Shown here piece after piece: positions 1-11,993 of a DNA stretch of 64,000 nt. Made by a program: the position numbers and the translations under genes. The stretch spans positions 1-64,000 of the forward strand of contig JASANG010002769.1 in assembly GCA_030248215.1 (NCBI GenBank). The letters are read 5' to 3'. Position 1 is the first letter of the stretch; each line of letters begins with the position of its first letter. Under the pieces are notes generated by a model that ran no database searches, was not told where the DNA came from, and saw nothing but the letters and a program-made list of their open reading frames with translations. This DNA comes from Enoplolaimus lenunculus (taxonomy: Eukaryota > Nematoda > Enoplea > Enoplida > Thoracostomopsidae).

Positions 1-2932
1 TCCCGACATCGTCATACGCCTAAGCCTGCCTATGCTCTAAGCTCTAACGAACCCCGAGTGCGAGCAGGTAGACCACACCAGTAACAATTAGCTTTTTCTC
101 CATGGATTTTAGTTCAACTGTGTGCTCACAACTATTTTTCATGATTAGGCTTGATGACACTCGGTCATGGGTATAGCTTAAACTTAGAGTTAGTCCTAGA
201 AATTGGTTGGTTCAACCGAATTTTGCTTTTCTTGGTCATAGACCATTTAGACAGAAAGGCGGATCGATCCTAGCCTTTGAGGTCTTTAATTGATTTTATT
301 TGCCACTGATTCGAACCAGGGCTATTTATTCGTTTTTTTCTGAGACTCTGTTAGTCGTGGAATTCTCATATTCATTCGAAAGCTCGAGTCTCTCTTAGCT
401 CTGTGGTTTATTTCAATTTTTAGCCATGGCTCTTAGGCCAGGAATTTGCTAACGCTCTCGGTTCAGAAATGAACTCAGGTTAAAGTTTTGGTTTATTGTT
501 GTTTTGTACAGTTTATACATACATAAATTGTTGAGTTAAAATACCTTAATCCTAAAATCAGGCTTAAGAAATCAGACGCGAGCTTAATTTAATAACTTCA
601 ATTAAGATTGAAATTAGTTGATAGTATTTGCTAAAAAGAACTTGATACGTGAGTTAGGAAATTTCGCCGTATTCCTAGTTTCTTACCACATATCAACTAC
701 CTTACAGCTATTTACCGTAGCTTATAGTTATGAATCACTACTTGGGATGTGTTCTATGTCTCGTGATGGTGAGCTTGATTAGTCTATATGGAGCCTTCAG
801 GTAGGCGCGGTTTAACTCCAATTTAGGCTCAATGGTTTGCTTAAGCCTAGGCTCAGAATTCGCACACATTGCATGGGCATTCCAGACAAGCTCACCATCG
901 TTACCTTAATAGTTTTCAGAAAAGCTGCACGTTTACCACATGGTTTTGCGAGGATGGGGGGGTGCACCACGTGAATCTCGCTATGTGCGGGCTCAAAATT
1001 CCAAAGGTTTCTAGAGAAATTCTCTGTTTAGATATATTCCTTAGCACTGTGTCTGTTTCCGAGGGCACTACATTTTCCCTAGACTTAAGCGTGATTTTTC
1101 ACAGGCTGCACATTCAGCAGTTTGATTGTCAAACGGGACGAGCCCTGTTAATCACTTAGTTCACTGGGGCCTGGCTAGAATCGGCTAAAATCACGGGGTA
1201 CACCGAAATTTTCTTTAACGATAGGGCCTTAGCTCTTTTGGTTGTCATATCCTTAATGCTTGGCATTAGGCTGTATTGGCCTCCCTATCGTGTTGACAAT
1301 CAATCCTGCGAATGTCTATGTAATTCTTAGACATGCTTGTTTTCTGCACAATCATTTTTAATAGCATCTCTGTGCTGAATTCATGATTTAACTTTACCCC
1401 CCTTAAATTTGTATAAAAAAATCTCGCACCTGCGTTGTCGCCAACGACAGGCAAAGTTTAACCCAAAATTTTACCCACCCCCAACAACGGCCCCCAAAAC
1501 CCCCGCCGCCCGCCACCCCCCCCCCCCCCCCCCCCGCCCCCCCCCCCCGCCACAGCCCCGCCGCCGCACGCAACCCCCCGCCGCCCCACAGACACCCCAC
1601 CCAACACCGCGCCAACCACACAAGCAAGGCCCCAGCAAGACGGGGCCCACCCCAAAACAGACAAAAACCCAAACACAACAAAAAAAAACCAAAAGAAGAA
1701 AAAAAACAAAAACACCAAAAAAAGAAAAAACCACCAAAACACAGCCAAAACACACCCCACACCCCCCGTGAACTAAGTGATTAACAGGGCTCGTCCCGTT
1801 TGACAATCAAACTGCTGAATGTGCAGCCTGTGAAAAATCACGCTTAAGTCTAGGGAAAATGTAGTGCCCTCGGAAACAGACACAGTGCTAAGGAATATAT
1901 CTAAACAGAGAATTTCTCTAGAAACCTTTGGAATTTTGAGCCCGCACATAGCGAGATTCACGTGGTGCACCCCCCCCCATCCTCGCAAAACCATGTGGTA
2001 AACGTGCAGCTTTTCTGAAAACTATTAAGATAACGATGGTGAGCTTGTCTGGAATGCCCATGCAATGTGTGCGAATTCTGAGCCTAGGCTTAAGCAAACC
2101 ATTGAGCCTAAATTGGAGTTAAACCGCGCCTACCTGAAGGCTCCATATAGACTAATCAAGCTCACCATCACGAGACATAGAACACATCCCAAGTAGTGAT
2201 TCATAACTATAAGCTACGGTAAATAGCTGTAAGGTAGTTGATATGTGGTAAGAAACTAGGAATACGGCGAAATTTCCTAACTCACGTATCAAGTTCTTTT
2301 TAGCAAATACTATCAACTAATTTCAATCTTAATTGAAGTTATTAAATTAAGCTCGCGTCTGATTTCTTAAGCCTGATTTTAGGATTAAGGTATTTTAACT
2401 CAACAATTTATGTATGTATAAACTGTACAAAACAACAATAAACCAAAACTTTAACCTGAGTTCATTTCTGAACCGAGAGCGTTAGCAAATTCCTGGCCTA
2501 AGAGCCATGGCTAAAAATTGAAATAAACCACAGAGCTAAGAGAGACTCGAGCTTTCGAATGAATATGAGAATTCCACGACTAACAGAGTCTCAGAAAAAA
2601 CGAATAAATAGCCCTGGTTCGAATCAGTGGCAAATAAAACCAATTAAAGACCTCAAAGGCTAGGATCGATCCGCCTTTCTGTCTAAATGGTCTATGACCA
2701 AGAAAAGCAAAATTCGGTTGAACCAACCAATTTCTAGGACTAACTCTAAGTTTAAGCTATACCCATGACCGAGTGTCATCAAGCCTAATCATGAAAAATA
2801 GTTGTGAGCAAACAGTTGAACTAAAATCCATGGAGAAAAAGCTAATTGTTACTGGTGTGGTCTACCTGCTCGCACTCGGGGTTCGTTAGAGCTTAGAGCA
2901 TAGGCAGGCTTAGGCGTATGACGATGTCGGGA
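1..2932. repeat. Large inverted repeat (arms 1-1164 and 1768-2932)
   Basis: The first 1164 bases are repeated in reverse complement at 1768-2932. Position 1 pairs with 2932 and 1164 with 1768. By eye the arms differ at only a few places (for example near 131, 289 and 910, plus the length of a G/C run near 956), so identity is about 99 percent. The right arm ends sharply at 2932. The left arm starts at the window edge and may extend further. The spacer is about 600 bases. Both arms carry the same short open frame with no recognisable domain. It could be a recent palindromic duplication, a long fold-back element, or an inverted assembly join. Confidence 0.9.
1473..1768. repeat. T-free C/A-rich low-complexity tract in the palindrome spacer
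   Basis: For 296 consecutive bases the + strand contains no T. The first half is almost pure C with some G and A; the second half is A-rich with C and some G. It lies directly against the inner end of the right palindrome arm. Open frames on both strands here are proline-, lysine-, glycine- or phenylalanine-rich artefacts of composition, not genes. An extreme homopurine/homopyrimidine-like DNA and a read-quality artefact are both possible; I favour the artefact. Confidence 0.85.
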
Positions 2933-4019
2933 TTTTGTGACTCTCAAAACCTGATATCACGCCGGGGGACCGTCATCCTCTAGGCAAGTAGCTTACTTTG
3001 GCAGATCCACGGCCACGAACACCCGTGAGAGTATCATCTCGGATTCGTCCGCAGGGATACTCGTTGATCGTACCCGTAACAATAATGCAAGGTTATACTT
3101 TGGAATGTTATTTTCAAAACTTAAGTACGCTTTAAGTTTCGAACTTAAATTTATTTGGTCCTGTAGTCATTTATGTGCCACAATTAGGGATAATTGTCAT
3201 TTACGGGCTCTAATTAGGGTTTAGGTACTCTATCCGCTTACGGACTCTTATTAGGGATACGGACTCCTATTGATCGGAACTCAAACTGGGGACCCCTCTT
3301 ATTACCCCTCCCCCTCTTATTCGGGTCAATACAGTAATCCTTAAAACGTTGGAATACTGCTGACTCGCTGAGGGTAAGGGCGTAGTCAGGGGGGTTGCAG
3401 AGGTTAAATTCCTAATCCCTGAGATTTTTTTGTACAAGGTTGTTATCCGTTGTTCTAGTTTGCAACACAAGAAAACTTTTCGAAACATTTTTAAAACGTA
3501 ACCCCCTTTCCGAAATTCTGGCTACGTCCATGCATGAGGGGGTGCTTGTCTTTTGTAAGCAACCAATTTCTTACAAAAGTGCGTCTTGTTTTTAGAGTAG
3601 TTTTTGCTTAGGCTTTGGCGTAGGCTTAAGTATAAGCTCATTAGGTATAAACACATTTTTACGCTGAGGCTAAGGCTTAACCAAAAGCTTAAGAATACGC
3701 TTATGCTGCTGTTCTGCTCCTGTTCTATACATTCGCTCAAAGATCTATTTTTTGTGCATGTTTCAATAAAATTGGTGTATTTTCTACATAGTTTGTAACC
3801 ATGTGAAATAATGCGTATAAATATGTCCTATACTTGAGAATACTGCCGCTTCATATTTCTTATTTTTGTATTGGAAAGCTTGAACACAGTTGCTTATGAA
3901 GTCGTTTGTTATTCTGCACTTTGCCGGAAAAACACGGTTTCAGCTGTCATTTAGAGCATTAATTATGTAAAATTAAAAGTTAGAAATTAAGAATTGCGTT
4001 ACATTTATTAGACATATTA
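2933..4019. other. Non-coding sequence beside the palindrome
   Basis: No coding exon is recognised here. The stretch from about 3180 to 3270 repeats a short phrase built on TTAGGG and 'acggactc'. From about 3605 to 3710 there is a cluster of degenerate TTAGGC/GCCTAA words like those scattered elsewhere in the window. Confidence 0.5.
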
Positions 4020-4500
4020 TGAACCCGTTCGACGTAGCTTGCAGAGCAGAGTTGAACGGTGTTAAATTTTCCGTATTCATATTTTTGGTTATCGAGTTAT
4101 GGTTTGAAATTTTCAAATATTCAATTTTTAAAGTCTTAATAAGGTTTCTTCTTTGGGACCCAAAAGTTTTTTAGTCAAAAAGACCAATTATACGCCATTC
4201 GACGTGGCATGCAGTGCTGAGTCGAATAATGTTAAATTTTCCGCAATCAGACGTCTGGCAAACGAATTATGGTCAAATATTTGATTTGGGTGGCTTCCAC
4301 CGTTTTGGGACGGCGCCAAATCACTTATTGGATCATAACTCGTTTTAGTCAGACGTTTGCGTTTCTAAAATTTAAAACGATTCGACTAAACTCTACATGC
4401 TGCGTCGAATGGTATATATCTTATTTAACTTTCTGACAAAATTTTTTTGGGTCCCAAGAGACTTTGGGACCTAAAAATGTAACTTTTGAAAAATTCAAAT
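4020..4500. repeat. Imperfect inverted-repeat element, family A
   Basis: Words around 'ttcgacgt..catgcag..gagtcgaa' and 'cagacgt' near 4195-4255 recur in reverse complement near 4340-4415, and 'gggacccaaa' near 4155 recurs inverted near 4450. A related copy is at 17755-18105, where the same 'tttttgggcaaac' and 'cggaaaagac' words reappear (compare 4570-4610). This looks like an old non-autonomous DNA transposon of unassigned superfamily. Confidence 0.55.
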
Positions 4501-5640
4501 TTAGGTATGAAATGATCAGTTGAGGAAATCAGAATCCCAAATATGCAACAATTTTCAAAATACAACCATTTTTGGGCAAACGCCGGCTGGCAGGCTTATA
4601 ACCGAAAAGACCTTAAAATGGGATGGTGTGTCAAAATACTTGATCAGGTTTCCAGTAAAAGTCAGTGAGCGACTACTGCTTTAATTTTCGTTTAATCTTA
4701 GGTTACCAATACACAGCCTGATAAAATGTAGGAAAATATGATCGTCGATGATTAACAATTTTTCCATAGTGCAGATAAAGAACCATAAACTTTGCTAAAG
4801 GCGGTAAGAAAATTTTCGCAAAAGAATTTTTTTAATGGTGTTGAAAATTTTTTGCGGCCAGTAATTGAGGTCATGACGAGCGTAGGAGAGAAACATATCA
4901 CTGTAAAATCCAATCAGATAATTATTATCAGCCTCAGTAAAGAATTGGTAATTTCTGGCTATTTCTGATTTAACAACAGTAAACATGAACTTAATCTGAG
5001 TTGATTTAATTAACTCAGAATGATTTCAATTTCGTTTCAGAATATTCTGAATTTGAATGACCTAAAGCAGACTCAGTGATTCAATTTATTCTGAATTAAA
5101 ATCAATTCACTGGAATTTACGATGTGAGCACCATAGCATCGACCATTTCAAAATCTAGGTTAATACCAGTTACTTTAAAAAGATGAGAGCAAAAAAATTG
5201 GCGGAGCGACTTACAAAATCTCAAAAAACAGTAAGTACTTAACTTGATTGCAATGGGAAATTTTTAGTACTAGAATGTGTTTTTGAATAAAATTTCTCTT
5301 GTTGACGTGTAAGTAGGACCTTTCCGAGACGTGGTAATAAATAAAAAGGTCAAAATAGCGATCGGTGCCCGCCCGTTCCAATGAAGTGCGTGTACTCACC
5401 TCTGAGATAATAAAATTAAGTAAATCACTTTTGAACTAATGGGGTGATTTAATTGATTATACCATAAGGGGAAACCTTAATCAATAATATCCGAGCTCTG
5501 GAAAATGGTAGGTTGTACCAAAAGTGGATAATGACAAGAATGTGCAACTCTTATGGTCTTGCATGGTAAAAAATGTACCACACGGTGTTGCGTTTTCGGA
5601 CGACCCGCTTGTTTAGAGGGGGTCTCGCTAACACATGAAC
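4501..5640. other. AT-rich sequence without recognised genes
   Basis: Only short open frames occur, with no conserved motif and no convincing exon boundaries. The left end carries the tail of the family A repeat words (about 4570-4610). Nothing else is recognised. Confidence 0.4.
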
Positions 5641-5654
5641 ACCTCTAAAACTAT

Positions 5655-5890
5655 AAAGCAAAACTCACACGTGCAAGTTTTTGCTGCGAAACTTGCAGCT
5701 GCAACTTGCACTTGCAAGTTTTGTCCAAAATCCCCTAAAAAATGTTGCAGCAGCAAATAATTTATTAAAAATGTAGTTAGGAATTAAGTTCACATGTGTA
5801 AATAATCATGCAAGTCCTCTGATTTCATTGCAGACGATTTCTCATTTGGCTGATGAAAAAATGCAAGTTCTGTGTGCAAGTGAATAGGGC
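5655..5890. repeat. Short MITE-like repeat, 'cacacgtgcaag' family
   Basis: The left end reads 'ctcacacgtgcaag' and the right end 'gtgcaagtgaataggg', so the ends are imperfectly inverted. Inside are repeated 'cttgcagctgcaacttgca' words. Related sequences lie at about 16130-16290, 50040-50222 and 55295-55435, each with CACGTG near 'ttcacacg' or 'gtgtgaata'. A non-autonomous DNA transposon family is the simplest reading; no target duplication was identified. Confidence 0.5.
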
Positions 5891-7425
5891 TTAAGGAGAG
5901 CATGTTTGATGCCGCATACATAAAGTGTCATGGATCGCTCCGGCTCTACCCTCCTCTAAATCAAGGGGTGGGTAGGGCAAAAACGGAACGCGTGCCGAGT
6001 ACATTCTTTTCTACAGAATGTGCACAGTTGCACTCTCTTGCTACAGGATTATCCATTCTTGGTTATAGAACTCATGTATGAGGCAAAAATTGCATTGTTT
6101 CAAGGGTATACTGCAATAGCTAGTTCAATTTTAAAGGCAATTTTTGTGCGGTCTGTCAACTATATATACTTTTTTGTATAAATGTATTCTTTAGTTAGTA
6201 TTTGTATAAATGTTGCGCCTGCAGAACCTTTTAGATTACAGTTTGAAAACTATTATTTCTAACGCAAACGCTACTGCAGTTTTCGTGGTTCTCATAGAAA
6301 TTCACGCCTTGGTACTTTTTGCATGCTTAAGTTGATATTGAATTATTTTAATTGTAAACTATAAAAGTTTGTCACAATCACACCTGGTTTCGTAGCATGA
6401 CACAAAAACGGTTCTAAATTCATACGTATTGTTTTCAAGGTTTATACCAATTTTTATACAGGACAAGTCACTAGTACAAACATATATTTACAACACATTC
6501 CGTTGAAGATTGCCGCAAGCGAAAATGTGAGTCACCTTTCTAAACTTTTTTCACGCTGGTTAATGCTCAACCAGGTTCGTATTAGCTAATTAACCTCTGG
6601 GTTTGTAGACACGCTAATTAATACGGATATAAAGTTAAACCATTAAGTTTAAATCATAGAACAAAACTTCATGTTCGTCACAAAATTTCAACTTTCTGTA
6701 TTCCAAATTATTTATAATTGTTTCGTGGAATTTTCGGGACGGCATTTTGTAGTCACCCGAAATGTTCTAATTGCTCACAAAATTACCAGGCGAACTTGGC
6801 AACGTCGGAACCAGAAAATGTCAATAGAGAAACAAAAAAAAAGTGGTGCGAGAGTAAACTTAATACTGCTGGCATAGAACTACTTTAATGTTGTCGGAGC
6901 GCGTTACGATAAAGGCCGTACCATTATTCCGGGGCAGCAATATATCAAGAGTGCAAACTTATGAACTCCTGTTTACATATGCACAGCCAAATATATTTAT
7001 ATAAAATACATGATATATAAAAATATTTATATAAATAATATATACTGAGAATGTAATGTAGTATGGGCAGTTTAAATTTTTCTCGGGAGGAGGGGATGCA
7101 GCTGCCCGTGACTACATATAAATACTGAGAATGTGGTGTAGTAGCGACAGTTTGTACTTGCCTTTGTTAGAGGTTACTTCACCCTATAATGAATTGCTTT
7201 AATGTTGGGTGTTTGAGGGGCGTTAGCCCTCATTTTGCTTATGGTCTTCTAGTTTCTTGATCTTGGGGCCCAGCTGTGGGGTTCCCACACCTAAAGAGGC
7301 CCCACCCTATCTGGGTGAGACAAAAACCGCTTAAGTTTTAAAATGCGTCTGGCTACTCGCTCGCTTCGCCGCGATTTTGGGGCCCCCAAACGGGAATTTG
7401 GGGGAGCCTCCACCCCTGCCTGCTC
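5891..7425. other. Non-coding stretch
   Basis: No conserved coding segment is seen. It is AT-rich with a short TATA-rich microsatellite-like patch near 6980-7045. A GC-richer block at 7260-7425 leads into the minisatellite and may be part of the same repeat unit. Confidence 0.4.
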
Positions 7426-7434
7426 CGGCACTGC

Positions 7435-7700
7435 CTCTATCCCAACTGTTCCGCTGTCCTGTTGTTCCAACTGTCCCGCTGTCCCAACTGTCTCAACTGC
7501 CCACCTGTCCAACTGTCAAGCCGTCCCGACTGTCCCAACTGTCCAACTGTCCCAAATGTCCCACTGTCCGATTGTCCCGCTGTTCCAACTGTCCCGCTGT
7601 CCCAACTGTCTCGTTGTCTCAACTGTCCTGATGTCCCAACTATCCCAACTATCCCGCTGTCCAACTGTCAAAACTGTTCCGCTGTCCCCACAGTCCCAAT
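7435..7700. repeat. Minisatellite built on CTGTCC
   Basis: An imperfect tandem array of 'ctgtcccaa' and 'ctgtcccgctgttccaa' units of about 9-18 bases. All + frames read as Cys/Pro/Ser/Leu/Thr-rich strings and all - frames as Gly/Gln/Asp/Thr-rich strings. These are products of the repeat, not proteins. Confidence 0.85.
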
Positions 7701-7984
7701 TACATATGTGTGCTGTGTACTCCTGGTTCATTGTTGTCCTGGCAAAATGGGATGGTCTTTAGGGTAACATTGGCCATGTTGTCAAACACTTTAGTCAAAT
7801 CTTCGAAAACAAACTGAATATATTCCTTGAGCAAATGCAGGAGATACTTTTCATGTTTCTCACATTGGCTTAAAAACTCAATTAGACTAATTATATTTTT
7901 TGCAGCACAATTTCTTGCTCAAGGCTGTTTTCGAATGCTAAGTACTACGTGTATTTGATACCAAGAATTTGATTCCGCTTTGAT

Positions 7985-8220
7985 CATTATTGAGCGAAGC
8001 GAAACTACCGAACAAAGCTCAGTTGAGTTTCGCGAAGTGTTTTGTATTTTGTACTCGGGGGTCGAAAGTTGGATGTCCGTCTTTCTGTCCGTCCGTCCAT
8101 CCGTCCGGCCATCCGTTTGTCCGAAAACAATCTCAGGAACCGCTGAACCTATTTCAACAAAGTCTTTTGTTTGCAATCTTTGTATCTTGTGGTGTTAACC
8201 TCGCATTGGGGTTTTAAAAC
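7985..8220. repeat. Interspersed repeat with 'gcgaag' head and TCCG tract
   Basis: The element begins 'tgagcgaagcg' and continues through 'tttcgcgaagtgttttgt', 'ggggtcgaaagttggatgtccg', a (TCCG/TCCA) run and 'ctcaggaaccgctgaac', ending in 'acctcgcattggggttttaaa'. Two further copies lie at 44283-44440 and 61815-61915, in the same orientation with matching order of blocks. The family is unassigned. Confidence 0.75.
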
Positions 8221-8404
8221 ATTTGGCCGCTTATTAGAGCCTAAATAAGTACTTTTTACTGTATTTCACTAATTACTAGAGTTACGAGCAACCTAATTTC
8301 AGCCCCAAAGGTTTTCTGCGTACGAGAAATCAGAATAAAATGTTTATAAACCTCCAAAACCAATAAGTTGGCTATTAGCTTATGAAAAAATAAGGCTTTG
8401 CTCC

Positions 8405-9285
8405 TCTCGCAAATGGTTGATTTTATAAAAAATGTTGGTTTTACCCCCCTCACGAGGGGTTTTTGAAAGGGGTTCATAAAAACAGGGTTTTACCCCCATT
8501 GCCCCAGAAGGATAATTATTTATATGCGTTTTGCAGTTCAAAAACAGTTCTTGTGCCTTCCCCTCAGTCATTAACCATCTTTAGTAGAGAGATCAATTTC
8601 TGAAATTGTTGAGCTGATGGTGGAAACTATTGAAAAATGATGTTTTTGATCGGTTGATGCGTCGTAGTGAACAATACGGCTAGGGCAAATGATGCCCCAT
8701 GTCTTATGTGCCTGGTGGCAAACAAACTACAGATATCTCGGACAAATACAGTTATAAGCATTCAATATCTTAGACAATCTATGGAATTTAAACACCATTT
8801 GATTGGTGCAATTTGATCAAAGTTTATTTTGTACACATCATTAATGAATCAAGAAACATTGTGCCCGATATGCCAATTTTGTGTAAATGCGTCATGCATA
8901 AAACCACACTGTGACTGTCGAACACTTGTCCATTTAGCCTGCCAGATTGAATATAATCAAGTGCTTGAAAATTTCAATAACAATCCACGCTGCATCAATT
9001 ACTCTGGCCGTATGTTTCACTACGACGCATCAACCGATCAAAAACATCATTTTTCAATAGTTTCCACCATCAACGCAACAATTTCAGAAATTGATCTCTC
9101 TATAAAAATGGTTAATGGCTGAGGGGAAGTCACAAGAACTGTTTTTCAACTGCAAAACGCAGATAACTATCTATCCTTCTGGGAGATAAAGGGTAAAACT
9201 CTGTTTTTATGAAACCCCTCAAAAATTCGTCGTGAGGGGGGCAAAACCAACATTTTTCACGAAACCAACCCCTTGTGAGCGCGGG
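8405..9285. repeat. Fold-back element (arms 8405-8671 and 9016-9285)
   Basis: The left arm recurs in reverse complement as the right arm. Agreement is strong for the inner 115 bases (8557-8671 against 9016-9130) and patchier outwards, where both carry 'cacgagggg/cctcaaaaattcgtcgtgagg' blocks. The 344-base spacer holds the start of a small open frame with zinc-finger-like cysteines. It resembles a fold-back or long-TIR non-autonomous DNA transposon; no target duplication was found. Confidence 0.8.
8844..9122 (+). CDS. Small RING/PHD-like zinc-binding ORF inside the fold-back element
   Basis: This 92-residue frame starts at ATG 8844. Near its N-terminus it has CPIC, then after 12 residues C-x-C, four residues, H-x2-C, and later a single C about 20 residues on (RCINY). 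That spacing suggests a treble-clef zinc finger of the RING-variant/PHD type, but the last ligand of the second pair is a tyrosine, so it may be decayed. The C-terminal third is encoded by the right arm of the fold-back and is probably not part of the domain. It may be a captured or eroded gene piece, or a coincidence. I do not recognise the family. Confidence 0.35.
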   Translation: MNQETLCPICQFCVNASCIKPHCDCRTLVHLACQIEYNQVLENFNNNPRCINYSGRMFHYDASTDQKHHFSIVSTINATISEIDLSIKMVNG

Positions 9286-11990
9286 GGAAGACAAAACCTT
9301 CATTTTTCGTAACCCTCATAACCCTCGTGAGAGGGCGAAAGTCTCATTTTTCATAAAACCCCATGTGATTAATTATTTTGTAATTAATTACCCTGACAGC
9401 CTCACTGGTAAGGGGGGTTAAACCCACATTTTCCGTCCACTGGTATTGCTTCGCCCAGAATTTTCCGGTATTCTCTGTGTTGACATTTTTGTATTTATAC
9501 AGTTGAATGTCAACTTCTTGACGAACTTATTACTTTTGACGGACTTATGCGGAAGATCGACACTTACGAAAGAATTTCTTTAAAATACTGGTTAACAATA
9601 TCAAATAAGCTGTAAACCGGTGTATGTTAAGATTTGACGATAACCGCAGATAAATGGTTTTCTTTAGCGTGAAACTGTATAAATAACAAATTTTTCAAAA
9701 TAAATTATTTTTAGTATATCGTTCCGGTTCCGGTGTAAAATAAGGTATTAATTTCACTTTCTGGTTCCGTTCCAGGTATTTTTTGTTCCGGTTACATCAA
9801 TATTTAATATTTGCGAATAGGCGGTTGAAATTTTCCGCAAGATGCGAGAGTTATAAATCAAAAATAATAATTCTGTCGTTGTGGATGAAAAATATTACAA
9901 TTAAAATTCTATCGTAGCCTTTGATAAAATTAAAAACATTTTTGCGGAACAAATTTAAAGTCCGAAACCAGAATTTAAATTAAAGTTGTTGATGCGTTTC
10001 GCTGTTAATAATAATAACCTAACATTTGAAACTTAAGAAAGTGTCAGTCACTGATTATTATTTATGTATGTTTTAAACCATTAATCGTGGCCTAAAAATT
10101 TTAAATTATGTAGTAAGTAAAACAGGAACTGCAAAATTTTAAGCCAGTTAATTTCGCAAACGCAAGCGAAGACGTGTAATTTCTACTCTGCCGACGTGAT
10201 CGGGAGGGCAGAGCAGCGGCGCCATGTCCATTAATAGTTTTTAAAAAATTATACTTAAAAGTTAACTAAGAAAAGGTAATTTGCGCAAACTATAAAATTT
10301 GACCATGAGAAACCACCATATCAAAATCCAACCGAAGCCATTCGCCCCATATTTTAATCCTTTCTGGCAACGCCCACTTGACGTTCAATTAGAATTGTCC
10401 TAACATTTCCAAATTAATATTTTTGACCGTAAGTTCTTCGTTTTTCATACGGAACAGTTGAAAATATTTTCAATATTACGATGTAAATTGTACGGTATCT
10501 GAGTTTGCGTGAATGAGCAGGTTTATAACACAGGTGTATTATAGATTGAGTTTTTAGAGTATCCCGTGCGATAGCGTTTAGATGCTATTCAAAACTGTTC
10601 CAAAGACAAACAAATAAGCCAGTGACCGCGCCAGAAATTTCCACCTGTCCGTAAAATTTTGTTCCTTCCCGCAGATCAGTTTGTTTAAACAACTATTTCA
10701 AAATTTTAGGAAAGTACTGTCAAAATTGTGTGGAAAAGGCATGCTTTCCTGAGTTTGGCTTACAACAACGCTATGCGGAAACCGAAACAATGGTTACCTT
10801 ACCCAAGATTTCATTTTGTGACGTTATTATGACGACGCGTTAAATTTCTTTTGACTTGTTCAATCTGTAATGGGTTGGGCCATAAGCCTGTAAAAATTGC
10901 ATTTTCTCATCAGTCCGGTAATTTCGAAATGACATATTCATTTTTTCACTTCCCTTTCTTGGATATGGCACTGAAATGAAAAAAAAACATTTTGAAACAA
11001 TTTAAAAATTAATTCCTTCAAGACCACAGCATGCTGTCAGCATGCTCGGAAGCTATAAATTTCAACAGAGCACTCGGAGCGTTTTTAAAGAAATATACTA
11101 GTGAGGTTGAAACTTTTATCGGGGGAGCTATATTTGGACTGGAAATCAAGAGTCCCCTGCTTCCGCTCTGCCTACTGTTCCCAAATTGCTTGCTTTATCA
11201 CAAATAAAGTAAAAAAAAATAAAAAATATTGGTTTGCAGCAAAGTGTAGCATTTACCGAGGAATAGTCTCCATAGGCAAGGTACATATTGCACAGTTGAC
11301 ATATATTTAGTAAATTAAGTAGTAAAATTTGAAATATCAGTCAGCAAATGTTATTTTGTAAATTTTTGATAGTCTCAAAGAAATTAATTAATTCTAGTGC
11401 ATCTGATGATGTATATGGGCTGAAAACGAGTATTAATTCAGAAGCTGTTTTTTTCTTATAACTGTTTTTAGGATTTAACGCTCTTTGTCATTATATCTCA
11501 TTGACAGTTTCTTTGACGCAATGCTTTTATCATTTTGTCTGCGGAATCAGGTACGAAGTAACAAACCATTTTGTTAAACGACAAATCTCTGAAGTGAATT
11601 TCCAGCGAGACTAAACAGTCTTTTTAAACGTTTGTTAAACAGATATTTTAGCATCAATATAGATGGTGTTGACACGATTCCTAAAAATAGGCTTAGGCTT
11701 GAGGACTAGACTATTAATCCTATGTAGGCCTAAATTCACAGTAATGTAAGTGACAAGTAACAAGTTCACAGGTAAATTTTTCAGCATGTTTTTCATTCCA
11801 GAACATTCTGCTTCAGTAAACAACCCATTGCGCATATTCTCGTTCCGTGACAGCAGTTTTCTTTTGTATCAGAAAAATATCTTAATAATTTATGCTCATT
11901 TCGTTGTTTTTTCGCAGAATAAAAGCATCTGTGATTGATATTTACCAGCGATTGGAATTGGAAACAATTTCATAACAGGCAAAAACAACA
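9286..11990. other. Non-coding stretch
   Basis: No conserved exon is recognised. At 9715-9800 there are degenerate 'ttccggttccgg' words like those inside the CCGG-rich MITEs described later, so this is probably an eroded copy. The rest is AT-rich unique sequence. Confidence 0.4.
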
Positions 11991-11993
11991 GGT

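Noticed and set aside
1403-1806. Overlapping open frames on both strands rich in Pro/Lys or Gly/Phe/Trp
   Set aside because: They arise from the T-free low-complexity tract; no domain, no conservation expected.
3180-3270. Vertebrate-type TTAGGG telomere array
   Set aside because: Only isolated TTAGGG words inside a longer degenerate repeat, not a tandem array.
7435-7700. CRISPR-like array
   Set aside because: Units are contiguous and variable with no unique spacers, and the genome is eukaryotic; it is a minisatellite.
7291-7767. Several Cys/Pro-rich frames on + and Gly/Gln-rich frames on -
   Set aside because: They are translations of the CTGTCC minisatellite in every frame.
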